Notes: generated by a model not told the origin, from the sequence alone. Counted from the first letter of the stretch, positions 39,401 to 44,085 are shown. The stretch: 64,000 bases of DNA from Antedon mediterranea (GCF_964355755.1 NC_092677.1:19998101-20062100); one strand, 5' to 3'. Program-made: numbers and translations.

Positions 39401-42400
39401 ATAACATTAGTGTGCACGCCGACGCTATTGTTCCATATTTATATCTTAGGAAGATATTATAAAGAGTTTTTTAACAACATTTATGATTTCAACATTGGAT
39501 TTTCCTCTCAATTTCAATTCTTCCCGGTCAAAGTAATTTCCGGGTTTAAGATAAGTTCACCTTAGTTTCAAATATTTTCTCTCTTTTATACACAAGGGAG
39601 CAGTTAAAATAATAGATTTGACCCTAAAGGTGACTGGAAACTGGCACTTTCCATCAATCAATACAGTGTCCCTTTGGAAGACGAAAAAAAAATTGGCCAT
39701 CATCATGTTTTAAATTATAACTAATAGTTATATAACCAGGACATGGTCCTTCCTATGAAATTAAACAAGCAATGTCACAAGGGCTGAAAATATGTTTAAC
39801 TGACATGCAGGAATAATTGAAACCTAATTTGGCATTTCGTGTCCATTCTTCAAAGTAAGATCCAGTAATTTCATCACCATTTTCCTTAAGAATTTTTTGT
39901 TCGTCATTGAATCTCGTTTCATCCTTAAATAATCAAAAAATAAATAGAATAGAAATCATAATAATTAAAATTTATGATTGTGATCAGCATGCGGTGCGAC
40001 CTGAGCATACATACAAATTTAGTTTATTTTGCATCTAACAGTCCATCGTCCCATTAATGTACCAAAAAAAGATAGTTAAGCAACTGTAAAATACATATCA
40101 CAGTACACGGAAAACTGTGATTGTTTATTTCATAGAATGATTATTCCAGGACGGCTGCTGTATGTGAGAAAAGAAACAATTCTGTTAATATGATTGTAAC
40201 AACAAAATATATATAATAAATTGGTTATTTTTGTTTAGTTTTGAAATCTCATCGGATCCAAGGGGTAGTGTTTGGGTCGTGCACTCAAAATGACATTTAT
40301 TTTTATCTATTTTTTTTACTATTATTACACATTACACATTAGTGCTTTACCATTTGAAAAAATGTGGTGACAGTAAAAAAAAAACCTTACTGTTCTAAAT
40401 GTGATCTCAATATCCTGGTTGTGATATACAGTCAAGTTTCTTGTGTACAATGAGTCTATCCCAGAGACTCCGATTTTTCGCTCATATGCTGTGTCAAATA
40501 ATTATAAAAAGATTATGTTAAGCTATACAATCTTTTGCCTTAGATAAGTTCAACAACAGCATTCTTTACTGATTAGACAAGAGTACTTTTTGAACAGATG
40601 CTGCATGTGAAATGTCATTCCCATTAATTTAATCATCAATTATATAGTATATTGTTTAGATTAATCCTTTATGGGAAAATAAAGTTCCAGAGTGTGTATC
40701 ATCAGTAAGGGTATGTTCAGATCCATCGAGTTATGCTTTCGTATCACAAGCAATGTCATATTATAATTAGCGTCATAACAGCAAAATGTTCAGATTTGCT
40801 TAACTAACGTTTCTTTTGAAATTCAAGTGTCACCGATTTTGGGCGAGCAGGAGTAAATTTGATTGGTTAGAGGTCAAAATCGTTGATGCATGACTTTTGT
40901 ATCGTAACCGGCGTTCACTAATCTTGTACTTTGAGCTGTCGTAACAAACGAAATAGTGTTGTAAGAGGTGGCTTCCACTAATCTTTTCCTGGTTCAGACC
41001 TATGGAGTTGTATGCCGCGTACAATACGAAAGCATAACTCCGTAGGCCCAAAGTGGTTAAGTATGGGTAACAAGTCAATTAAATGCCAATTCACAAAAAT
41101 TGTGGCAGGGTACAAAAACAGTGACAGGACACAAAAACAGTGACAAGGCACAAAAACAGTGACAAGGCACAAAATCAGTGACATGACAGGGCACAAATAC
41201 AGTGACAGGGCAAAAAAATAGTGACAGGGCACAAAAACAGTGACAGGGCACAAAAACAGTGACAGGGAACAAAAACAGTGACAGGGCACAAAAACAGTGA
41301 CAGGGCACAAAAACAGTGACAGGGCAAAAAAACAGTGACAGGGCACAAAAACAGTGACTGACAGGGCACAAAAACAGTGACAGGACACAAAAACAGTGAC
41401 AGGGCACAAAAACAGTGACAGGACACAAAAACAGTGACAGGGCACAAAAACAGTGACAGGACACAAAAACAGTGACAGGGCACAAAAACAGTGACAGGGC
41501 ACAAAAACAGTGACAGGACACAAAAACAGTGACAAGGCACAAAAACAGTGACAAGGCACAAAAAAAATGACATGACAGGGCACAAAAACAGTGACAGGGC
41601 ACAAAAACAGTGACAGGGCACAAAAACAGTGACAGGGCACAAAAACAGTGACAGGGCACAAAAACAGTGACAGGACACAAAAACAGTGACAGGGCACAAA
41701 AACAGTGACAGGACACAAAAACAGTGACAGGGCACAAAAACAGTGACAGGACACAAAAACAGTGACAGGGCACAAAAACAGTGACAGGACACAAAAACAG
41801 TGAAAGGGCACAAAAACAGTGACAGGACACAAAAACAGTGACAGGGCACAAAAACAGTGACAGGACACAAAAACAGTGACAGGGCACAAAAACAGTGACA
41901 GGACACAAAAACAGTGGAAATGTACAAAATCTTGCATGGTACAGTACATAAACAATGGCTGGGAACAAAAACAGTGGCACGTTACAAAAACAAAAAAAAG
42001 GGAAATGAAATCTTTTTAAATTAAACTTACGTGATTCACAATAAGGCATGGAACCATTCCAATAACCGTCAATGCAATGTTGTACCAAATAAGGAAAACC
42101 GTCACCAATTTCTGTCCGACTTGCCACAAAAAAATAAGAAAACTGTGTACCAAATGGACATCCATAACGAACTGTCCTCTCATCTACACCAGGGTAATCA
42201 CGAATCCAGTCAATGTATACAGTTGCCAAGTTACGTGATGTTTTACAAAGTGATGCTGAAATAAATTCATTCTATTGTCATATTTTCTTAATCTTATAAT
42301 TTAGGAAATAACTGACTTAAAAAAATTAACCAAATTCAATTTTGAACCTTCAAGCTTATTAGATGAACTGGTATTATATTCTAAATTTAATTATAGGACA

Positions 42401-42548
42401 ATCCTCACTCCAAAATATTCTTATAAATTGTAAGATGGAGTATATAGTACTATTAGTAAATTCTAGTCATCTTACCTGCTGTTGTTTTTGATAGATTACT
42501 GGAAATTATAATTACAAATAGCCAGCCAGGATATGAAAAAGCCAACAT
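6371..42548 (-). CDS. Secreted or cell-surface multidomain protein: SP, sushi-like, 8 TSP1, at least 2 FN3 (16 exons)
   Basis: This is a joined model read on the minus strand from splice sites. The exons, in transcript order, are 42548-42476, 42255-42031, 40488-40391, 39923-39805, 37548-37406, 36899-36546, 36449-36279, 35948-35760, 25846-25673, 24043-23870, 19647-19474, 17155-16985, 16403-16283, 12891-12644, 7915-7711 and 6498-6371. They total 2,767 coding bases (about 922 residues) with phase kept at every junction. All TSP1 exons are phase 1-1, the usual signature of exon shuffling. TSP1 and FN3 modules act outside the cell in adhesion, matrix or receptor ectodomains. I do not recognise an orthologue. 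The 3' end is unresolved: if intron 16 were retained, the frame would stop at 6,323-6,325. Introns reach about 9.9 kb and are full of transposons. Confidence 0.85.
6722..6915. mobile_element. Foldback MITE with TTAA-type target duplication
   Basis: The terminal inverted repeats read GCCTGTTTTCCTGT[C/T]GACG and extend imperfectly inward through GTTAACGAT... motifs. Both sides are flanked by TTAAA (6717-6721 and 6916-6920). A TTAA-containing duplication points to a piggyBac- or Kolobok-mobilised non-autonomous element. It has no coding capacity. Confidence 0.75.
6921..7710. other. Intronic sequence without recognised features
   Basis: This is part of the intron between exons 15 and 16. ORFs of 64-90 codons overlap but carry no domain. 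A poly-A run lies at 7,386-7,398. Confidence 0.4.
7711..7915 (-). CDS. Exon 15: first half of FN3 domain 2
   Basis: The acceptor TTCACTAG precedes 7,915 and the donor GTAGGTAG follows 7,711. The 205 bases start in phase 1 and end in phase 2, matching exons 14 and 16. The peptide begins PYPAPPSPVTIQL and includes VLIRWTASKHPQY, the FN3 A-strand proline and B/C-strand Trp, then PTGYQLFVKD. Confidence 0.9.
8500..11345 (+). repeat. Tandem array of ~300-bp repeats, split by a hAT insertion
   Basis: Four to five diverged units occur at about 8,510-8,800, 8,810-9,130, 9,170-9,400 and 9,450-9,513, continuing at 11,126-11,330. Each holds GCAAATTAG..., a 'TCTCAAAAACTA' line, CTAGAGAGTTGATTTTTTCA, ATGACATTTGACCCTCGACCC, and AAAATGTCTGTAGA.ACTTTG followed by CTCAAATGA. 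The hAT at 9514-11117 interrupts a unit. An inverted piece continues at 11,300-11,450. The units are non-coding and AT-rich. Confidence 0.75.
9514..11117. mobile_element. hAT-superfamily non-autonomous element (1.6 kb)
   Basis: The terminal inverted repeats are CAGTGGTGGCGCCAG (left) and CTGGCGCCACCCCTG (right). A perfect 8-bp duplication CTTCCCAT flanks it at 9506-9513 and 11118-11125; CAG..CTG ends with 8-bp duplications are diagnostic of hAT. Inside, a segment of about 315 bp is tandemly duplicated (about 9,590-9,903 and 9,905-10,235, both with GGGAACACGGGTACTTTTTG). Three ~105-bp repeats with CTCTATTTTTC lie at about 10,550-10,810. G/C-runs sit at both ends. I see no transposase. Confidence 0.9.
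11450..12640. other. Intronic AT-rich stretch, one dispersed repeat
   Basis: No coding content was recognised. The text around 11,565-11,660 (CAATATATCTTTTAAAAC, GAGCAGCGTGTTTTGTAAGAAAT) recurs in the same orientation at about 43,908-43,972, so it belongs to a dispersed repeat. Confidence 0.45.
12644..12891 (-). CDS. Exon 14: most of FN3 domain 1
   Basis: The acceptor ...AAAATTACAG precedes 12,891 and the donor C|GTAAGTTA follows 12,644. The 248 bases open in phase 2 (AG+G gives Arg) and end in phase 1. The peptide contains VDQTYKAVLYLKGAGYPYDI and LNAFTYYQICMTSKY, the FN3 tyrosine-corner region, then SGHSEVVTVKT as the last strand. The domain is longer than the usual ~90 residues by an insert around YFQEMPTRDDD. 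Confidence 0.85.
12927..14375 (+). mobile_element. 1.45-kb element with internal tRNA-like region, copy 1
   Basis: It begins AACTAGATTTAATTCGTC and carries the palindrome CGTCACTATGACG, then TAGGTTATATGCATT. It ends with the same motif as a subterminal palindrome (GGTTATATGCAT..ATGCATATAACC) before TAATAAAT. Copy 2 (17,767-19,246) has the same start and end in reverse complement, which fixes the boundaries. On the minus strand, 13,245-13,335 carries a tRNA-like A box TGGCTCAGTGG and B box AGTTCGAGTCT about 43 bases apart. There is no protein-coding frame. It is likely non-autonomous. Confidence 0.75.
13245..13335 (-). ncRNA. tRNA-derived (SINE-like) region inside the 1.45-kb element
   Basis: A box (TGGCTCAGTGG) and B box (AGTTCGAGTCT) resemble an RNA polymerase III internal promoter with tRNA-like spacing. 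The same region is kept in copy 2 at 18,808-18,890. It does not fold as an intact tRNA by inspection (the acceptor stem is not complementary), so it is not called as a tRNA gene. Confidence 0.55.
14397..15233. mobile_element. 837-bp DNA transposon with 37-bp TIRs
   Basis: The left end CAAAGAATATATATCACAAG and right end CTTGTGATATATATTCTTTG are exact inverse copies. The similarity continues inward (AATGAGTAATCTGCGATTTT on the left, with small differences on the right). A 7-bp duplication GTAGCAT flanks it (14390-14396 and 15234-15240). It has no coding region. Its superfamily is uncertain. Confidence 0.85.
15260..15960 (+). repeat. Dispersed repeat related in inverse to 33,960-34,480
   Basis: Text such as GAACATGGATTTTGTC, CATTTTGAAAGTTGATATTG, a 'GTTACCCAC' run and ATTTTGAGCAA-like words occurs here. 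It reappears in reverse complement around 34,310-34,400 with moderate divergence. It is non-coding. Confidence 0.45.
16283..16403 (-). CDS. Exon 13: first part of FN3 domain 1
   Basis: The acceptor TTTTATAG precedes 16,403 and the donor AAAG|GTTTGT follows 16,283. The 121 bases run from phase 1 to phase 2. The peptide TGAPEVMTYVPSDTTITVTW has the FN3 A-strand P and B/C-strand TVTW, then LYYQIYYRQ. It follows directly on the last TSP1 module (exon 12). Confidence 0.9.
16440..16955 (+). mobile_element. Truncated copy (3) of the 1.45-kb element
   Basis: It matches the right half of copy 1 (about 13,880-14,375): CTGCGCACTCACGGCAATTT, ATGCGTTATATGCGC, CATCGATTCCTGGCCATAAG and GGAATATACTCTGAAAAA. 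It ends ATGCATATAACCTAATTAT. It fills almost the whole 580-bp intron between exons 12 and 13. Confidence 0.75.
16985..17155 (-). CDS. Exon 12: TSP1 repeat 8
   Basis: The acceptor TTCTAG precedes 17,155 and the donor CCAT|GTAAGG follows 16,985. The 171 bases are phase 1-1. The peptide has WGTWSAWSYCSVTCGGG, the tryptophan ladder (C-mannosylation pattern) followed by CSVTCG (O-fucosylation pattern), then R-I-C, YGGHYC and WCP. It holds all six cysteines of a TSP1 fold. Confidence 0.95.
17767..19246 (-). mobile_element. 1.45-kb element with internal tRNA-like region, copy 2 (inverted)
   Basis: It is near full-length and the reverse complement of copy 1. It starts ATTTATTAGGTTATATGC and ends ATTCGTCATAGTGACGAATTAAATCTAGTT. 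The tRNA-like A box (TGGCTCGATGG) and B box (AGATCGAGTCT) lie at 18,808-18,890 on the plus strand. A GATAA microsatellite at about 19,114-19,140 is specific to this copy. Confidence 0.75.
19474..19647 (-). CDS. Exon 11: TSP1 repeat 7
   Basis: A strong acceptor (T-run, CTCCGCAG) precedes 19,647 and the donor G|GTAATT follows 19,474. The 174 bases are phase 1-1. The peptide has WTIWSPWSICSASCLGG, then RSCTNPRPRFGGKDC and RCNVGPC. The usual CG after the third motif is CL, so the second O-fucose consensus residue is changed. The domain is otherwise canonical. Confidence 0.95.
20612..20982 (-). mobile_element. tRNA-Leu/Ser-like SINE nested in the LINE
   Basis: On the minus strand the 5' part reads GAGTCATATGGCCGAGCGGT (tRNA-Leu/Ser-type A box), then GCAAGGGTTCGAGGCCGACT (B box). 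A unique body follows, and a tail of AAATAAATAAATAAA. AACTAG flanks both ends. Removing it restores the LINE C-terminal reading frame across the site, which confirms the insertion. Confidence 0.85.
21885..22277 (-). mobile_element. 3' end of a second LINE, nested
   Basis: The minus strand encodes FPRVWQEIPNYIREHSLFSF ... SYVRQL and a stop near 22,146, a typical RT C-terminus. A 3' UTR of about 250 bp follows, with an A-rich tail (GAATAAAATAAAAAAAATAA) at about 21,853-21,885. It interrupts the host LINE between FDTIDHDILL and LDKLRFYGI. A short ATATTA-like duplication may flank it. Confidence 0.75.
23147..23292. repeat. 73-bp tandem duplication
   Basis: Units 23,147-23,219 and 23,220-23,292 are identical by eye. 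Because 73 is not a multiple of three, the duplication breaks the LINE ORF here: the peptide KLKSPWITAEIARAISQKHK appears twice in two frames. Confidence 0.9.
23870..24043 (-). CDS. Exon 10: TSP1 repeat 6
   Basis: The acceptor TTTGATAG precedes 24,043 and the donor G|GTTACA (weak) follows 23,870. The 174 bases are phase 1-1. The peptide has WSEWSLWYLPCSKTCGGG; an extra residue (LP) before the first cysteine is unusual. RTCDNPVQTYGGNYC and CNTEDC follow. Confidence 0.93.
24224..25590. mobile_element. Foldback element built from degenerate GAGAGGTGGTC repeats
   Basis: The outer arms match in inverse orientation: TACAACCGCTAATGTAGAAAATG at 24,221-24,245 against CATTTTCTACATTAACGGTTGTA at 25,569-25,592. 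They continue with TAGTTACTATCGCCAGC against GCTGGCGATAGTAACTA (about 24,521 and 25,460). The inner part is about 230 bp of CCTCTCGTAAG..GACCACC units (24,600-24,830), then about 550 bp of the inverse GAGAGGTGGTCGTT units (24,840-25,395). It has no ORF and lies in intron 9. Confidence 0.75.
24258..24425 (+). mobile_element. SINE-like insertion inside the foldback's left arm
   Basis: The text has a tRNA-like start (GGGGCATGTGGCTCAGTG) and the tail motif CAGCGCATTGAGAGCTTGC...GCGCTATACAAGAATGAA, ending in TTATTCTTATTA. This looks like a SINE with a LINE-related 3' tail. It has no counterpart in the right arm, so it probably arrived after the arms formed. Confidence 0.5.
25673..25846 (-). CDS. 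Exon 9: TSP1 repeat 5
   Basis: The acceptor (T-run, TTCAG) precedes 25,846 and the donor GGAG|GTAAGTTA follows 25,673. The 174 bases are phase 1-1. The peptide has WTEWSRWTNCSVHCEGG, then RYRLCMNPAPAANGKEC and CNPEKC. The CSVHCE variant departs from the CSxTCG O-fucose consensus at two positions. Confidence 0.95.
25960..26075 (+). pseudogene. LINE reverse-transcriptase C-terminal scrap
   Basis: The plus strand reads TIRALVLSRLDCC, then after a frameshift LLVGI...ATEKIAK. This is the RT motif 'A.ALVLSRLDYCNSLL.G.....LQ..QN'. The remnant is about 115 bp. Confidence 0.6.
26165..26416 (+). mobile_element. tRNA-derived SINE with poly-A tail
   Basis: Pol III boxes: A box TGGCTTGGTGG (about 26,191) and B box GGGTTGAAGTCCC (about 26,224). 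A unique body with CAGCTGGATGGATCACCCTC follows, then an A-run of about 24 at 26,391-26,416. The head resembles the minus-strand SINE at 34,555-34,655. Confidence 0.8.
26480..26745 (+). repeat. Interspersed repeat with an internal short duplication
   Basis: ATAATAATAATAAACAGTATTTATATAGCGCC and GGTGCTTTACATAGGA form a short-repeat signature. The 28-bp text CTATCCCCCGCCGGACACCAT[T/C]CCGGTAT then occurs twice, at about 26,575 and 26,688. Confidence 0.5.
26750..28045. other. AT-rich intronic stretch, probably 5' flank of the Mutator-like element
   Basis: No confident gene was found. Two acceptor-like sites (about 27,725 and 27,820) precede open stretches upstream of the transposase and could mark 5' exons of that transposon, but the peptides show no motif. 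Terminal inverted repeats were not identified. Confidence 0.35.
28046..30068 (+). pseudogene. Mutator-like DDE transposase, one frameshift
   Basis: Two overlapping frames (28,046 to about 29,260 and about 29,260 to 30,068) join into roughly 670 residues. The start may be the second Met at 28,112. An N-terminal Cys-rich part includes a CPLCKCKLRL knuckle. The catalytic core has VSVDGIWQRRG (first D), LNGVV.AIEIKTGKI, YIGDGDTKSF (second D), KKECVGHIQKHVG, and TQNSNESFNGTIW (probable E). This is the layout of the animal Mutator-like transposase domain. A single-base indel near 29,256-29,275 breaks the frame just after DGDTKSF. It inserts transposon DNA by cut-and-paste. It lies in intron 8, on the opposite strand. 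Confidence 0.85.
30069..30620. other. Non-coding stretch between the Mutator-like element and the LINE
   Basis: AT-rich, with no ORF of note. The words GAAAATTTGCAGAAATGCTCC and TTTCTTGAGATTTTGG are not seen elsewhere in the window. It may hold the right end of the Mutator-like element. Confidence 0.35.
30640..32815 (+). pseudogene. CR1/Jockey-like LINE ORF2, degenerate
   Basis: Frames in order give the end of the apurinic endonuclease (FLVLGDFNFSNILW, then SDHSSLTCSYSF), the linker (AKEKSFKQKKN), and RT pieces: APGNDLIHNNILKLG, NYRPIS, YTDFLKAFDLVSH, GSILGPLLFNIFINDLP, FAYDLKLFNT, HQKDLGIIIDCNLNF and LVRPHLEYC. The catalytic box is FAYD rather than F/YADD. Many frameshifts separate the pieces. 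An exact inverted duplication TGTGAATAGGAATAATATCAGC / GCTGATATTATTCCTATTCACA sits at about 31,730-31,778. The element is dead. It lies in intron 8. Confidence 0.85.
32820..33885 (-). pseudogene. Penelope-like retroelement fragment (RT end plus GIY-YIG endonuclease)
   Basis: The minus strand gives LITKDLEKLHTRVYRKPTDT, then GLLLHYNSHVD and KYKRLLI, the RT end of Penelope-like elements. LFNDECEILRKIFKRL, VRIILPFKDQKSANSVK, and a GIY-YIG-type piece (VFGYTCRHLYQRIVEHSR, then IGQHLKDHN) follow. Text with TGACCCCATGATGAAGTCG near 32,857-32,875 resembles the Penelope pseudo-LTR. Frameshifts are numerous. It abuts the LINE at its left. Confidence 0.8.
34555..34655 (-). mobile_element. tRNA-derived SINE head
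   Basis: The minus strand has the A box TAGCTTTGTGGTTAACATG and B box CAGGGTTCAATCCTG in tRNA spacing. It begins AGTGGAGTAAAGC and resembles the SINE at 26,165. A perfect hairpin (CATAGAGATATTATA...TATAATATCTCTATG) stands just beyond it at 34,675-34,711. Confidence 0.7.
34770..35705 (+). repeat. 54-bp minisatellite, about 17 copies
   Basis: The unit is AATCTCAACAAAGCAGAATC AAATAAAACACTGAATTGGG AATCTGTTGCTATG. Some units are 60 bp and some lack several bases. Because 54 is a multiple of 3, long frames stay open on both strands. The array ends only about 55 bp from exon 8, in intron 8. Confidence 0.95.
35760..35948 (-). CDS. Exon 8: TSP1 repeat 4
   Basis: The acceptor ATTTCTTTCAG precedes 35,948 and the donor CCAG|GTATAT follows 35,760. 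The 189 bases are phase 1-1. The peptide has HGNWAQWTTWTPCSVSCGFG, then RERTCTDPTPSGGGNDC and CMDLLECP. It is six residues longer than its neighbours near the end (LESNRQHQ). Confidence 0.95.
36279..36449 (-). CDS. Exon 7: TSP1 repeat 3
   Basis: The acceptor TTACTTTTAG precedes 36,449 and the donor GTTC|GTAAGTGG follows 36,279. The 171 bases are phase 1-1. The peptide has HGGWSEWNHWNTCSKSCNGG, then SRTRTCNNPVPQHGGSDC and SCNVQGCV. CSKSCN lacks the usual G of CSxTCG. Confidence 0.95.
36546..36899 (-). CDS. Exon 6: TSP1 repeats 1 and 2
   Basis: The acceptor TTGATTTCAG precedes 36,899 and the donor GCAG|GTAAAT follows 36,546. The 354 bases are phase 1-1. Two complete modules share one exon: GQWGNWGTWSDCLVTCGEG ... 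DQVCTMPPCP, and NGSWSEWTDFGDCSATCGGG ... ICNTNACA. All other modules have one exon each, so an intron was lost or a repeat was duplicated within the exon. Confidence 0.97.
37406..37548 (-). CDS. Exon 5: extracellular segment just before the TSP1 array
   Basis: A strong acceptor (AAACTTCTTGCAG) precedes 37,548 and the donor ATAC|GTAAGTG follows 37,406. The 143 bases are phase 2 to 1 and fit exons 4 and 6 exactly. The peptide WRGRLQHTDTGYFYYQDID continues through ERKVLEWLPYYRIEYFHVYV. I do not recognise the domain; alternating hydrophobic and aromatic residues suggest beta strands. Confidence 0.75.
37906..38562. mobile_element. hAT-like non-autonomous element (657 bp)
   Basis: The terminal repeats are CAGGCCCGTATGCAG (left) and CTGGATACGGGCCTG (right), 14 of 15 matched. 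GTTCA flanks both ends. The left interior carries the G-rich GCGAGCGAAGCGAGC / GCCGCCAAGGGCCCCCGG block also found at 54,130. A near-perfect 44-bp palindrome lies at 38,125-38,168. No transposase was found. The element sits between exons 4 and 5. Confidence 0.8.
38125..38168. repeat. 44-bp near-perfect palindrome
   Basis: AGGCCAACTCAGACAG and CTGTCTGAGTTGGCCT flank CGTCGTACGACA. Only one position breaks full symmetry. It could form a cruciform or be a recent foldback end. Confidence 0.9.
38467..39003. repeat. 266/271-bp tandem duplication spanning the hAT right end
   Basis: Units 38,467-38,732 and 38,733-39,003 look identical except for the length of one G-run (7 against 12). Each unit includes the last ~95 bases of the hAT and about 165 bases of flank, so the duplication happened after the insertion. 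It is very recent, or an assembly duplication. Confidence 0.9.
39283..39694 (+). repeat. ~410-bp interspersed repeat, copy B
   Basis: This is the inverted partner of 4384-4803, about 95% alike by eye (GACATAGGCGAGCACAATGC, TTCCATATTTATATCTTAGG, GGTGACTGGAAACTGG). It sits between exons 4 and 5. Confidence 0.7.
39805..39923 (-). CDS. Exon 4: unrecognised extracellular segment
   Basis: The acceptor TTATTTAAG precedes 39,923 and the donor CAT|GTCAGT follows 39,805. The 119 bases run from phase 0 to 2, as exons 3 and 5 need. The peptide begins DETRFNDEQKILKENGDEIT and ends KLGFNYSC. The donor is weak. It was chosen because other nearby GTs break the frame into exon 5. Confidence 0.65.
40391..40488 (-). 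CDS. Exon 3: unrecognised extracellular segment
   Basis: The acceptor ATTTGACACAG precedes 40,488 and the donor ACA|GTAAGG follows 40,391. The 98 bases run from phase 1 to 0. The peptide YERKIGVSGIDSLYTRNLTV carries an N-glycosylation motif (NLT), followed by YHNQDIEITFRT. Confidence 0.65.
41091..41925 (+). repeat. 19-bp minisatellite, about 44 copies
   Basis: The unit is ACAGGGCACAAAAACAGTG, with GGACAC and AAGGCAC variants. Three units (57 bp) encode a 19-residue cycle, which opens all three minus-strand frames for up to 384 codons. It is in intron 2, just after the sushi-like exon. Confidence 0.97.
42031..42255 (-). CDS. Exon 2: sushi/CCP-like module
   Basis: The acceptor GAATTTATTTCAG precedes 42,255 and the donor ATCAC|GTAAGTTT follows 42,031. 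The 225 bases are phase 1-1, a complete domain on one exon. The peptide starts SLCKTSRNL and has VRYGCPFGTQF, QHCIDGYWNGSMPYCES. Four cysteines and the final G.W....P.C match the sushi pattern. The spacing between cysteines 1 and 2 is long. Confidence 0.85.
42476..42548 (-). CDS. Exon 1: start codon and signal peptide
   Basis: ATG at 42,548 opens MLAFSYPGWLFVIIISSNLS, then KTTA. It has a hydrophobic core of about 12 residues and an A-x-A-like cleavage region, followed by the donor GCAG|GTAAGA. It ends in phase 1, matching exon 2. No earlier in-frame Met was noted. The 5' UTR or promoter above 42,548 shows no clear TATA box. Confidence 0.75.
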
Positions 42549-43510
42549 CTGTATTAATAGGATTTACCACAAATAAAAAGCAAGTTAGACAACAAGAAAA
42601 TCATCACTATAAAATGCTGAATTAAAATCACTTTAATTTCTAAGTGCCTATTCTGATGCATCAAAATAGCTGAAATTCAGTCAAACGATATTCTAATTTA
42701 TGTAGTAAATGTAGTAATTGTTTTAAATAATTTTCATTGAAATAAAATGCTGGGGCGGATCCGGAGGATGTGCACAGGGTCCGGACCCCACCCCTACATT
42801 TTACAAGGTGCCTTTTTGAGGTAATAAAATTATTAGATATTTATTTTATGTATAGGCCTTAACTAAACACTAACAGGAGAAGTTTAAAAATGAAATAAAT
42901 CAATGTATAAATGTGTCCGTCGTCCGTTTTATATATTATATTTACTGTGAATAGAAAGTTGATTACATCTAATATCAAAATTAATTTTTCTCTCTACTGG
43001 CTAGCAGTACCTACCTAGAGTATACCTAAAGTAGCAATCTATATATAAATTTACATAAGGGCAAAATTTGGTAAATAGCGCCTTACTTCTAGAATTTTTA
43101 CTCGATGGTACATAAAGTTGGTTAGTACGTTCGGTACTGATTATTTTAACCACCTAACATAACCCTGTATACTAATTAAGTTGAGTTAGATAATTAGTTA
43201 TTGAAAATTAAAACAAATTTTTCTTTTGGAAGTATTCCCATGGTGCTAATTTTAGTTGATGCATACGAATCTATTTATTCGTTCCTGTGAACAACATATT
43301 ATATAGTCCTGTGCCGTACGCACATTTGAAATTGCCAGTTTCTGTAAGGTCATTATTTAGCTTTACTAATTCAATCTCTCTTATATCTTACAACATTTCC
43401 AACATGCAACAAACTGTAAATGATTTCTGTAAATGTGAAAAAAATCAAATTTTGAATAGACCATTTTGTAGTTATAATAAAGTTATTCACTTTCGCTTAA
43501 TAAAAAATCA
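42549..43510. other. Upstream flank of the TSP1/FN3 gene
   Basis: It presumably contains the 5' UTR or promoter. A hAT-like end (GGGGCGGATCCGGAGG at about 42,753) starts a short G/C island to 42,805, without a partner end. The rest is AT-rich, and ORFs up to 89 codons look random. Confidence 0.4.
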
Positions 43511-43514
43511 AAAT

Positions 43515-43665
43515 AAGGGACCATTTTTTCGAACTCATCAGCTCAGAAATTCCTAAATAACGACGGTTAGCTAACAACTCATAAATATGCATTATATTTT
43601 AATGAGCATCAAATCAGAGGAGATCCGATCTGTTATCTCCACCTAAACAAGCATGAGCGACGAAA
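43515..43665 (-). repeat. Dispersed repeat, inverted partner of 1,900-2,045
   Basis: See 1,900-2,045. It shares AACGACGGTTAGCTAACAAC, CATAAATATGCAT and GAGATCCGATCTGTTATCTC with that block. Confidence 0.65.
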
Positions 43666-43904
43666 AGAAAGTGCTGGGGTTTCCCTGATCCTATTATGTA
43701 AAAGCTCTGCCGTTAATTTCCTAGTAAGTAAGTAGAATTTTATTTTAGATGAATTACACATCCTCCTATAATAGTTATATATCGCAAACTAGACATTTTT
43801 GGCTTATAGTTATAGGCTTATTAGCTATCTAGGCTAGGGCTATCAATAACAATAGGTGATCTTTTTATTCTGAAAGATCACCTACTAAAAAAGAATTTTT
43901 TTTT

Positions 43905-44085
43905 TTTTTCAGGGGCACAATATATCTTTAAAACAAACCGAGCAGCGTTTTTTGTAAGAAATATTTCCTGTTTACAATGAAAACACTACCGGTGGTCCAG
44001 GCTTAGATAGTGTGACCACACCATCACAAAAGTTTTATACACCCTCACTTATGGCGGCACCCTACTACACCATGGACCAGAGCCA
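43905..44085. repeat. Dispersed repeat pieces
   Basis: At 43,908-43,972 there is a copy of the text at 11,565-11,660. At about 43,980-44,080 (ACTACCGGTGGTCCAG, CACCATCACAAAAG, CACTTATGGCGGC) there is the reverse complement of the left part of the 837-bp element (14,470-14,555). Confidence 0.55.

Noticed and set aside
39700-39805. Longer version of exon 4 ending at a GTGACA or GTTTAA donor
   Set aside because: These would give phase 1, which does not fit exon 5. The GTCAGT donor at 39,805 keeps the frame.
40978-42229. ORFs of 250-384 codons on the minus strand
   Set aside because: They translate the 19-bp minisatellite in three frames. Only the first ~75 codons of the longest overlap a real exon (42,255-42,031).
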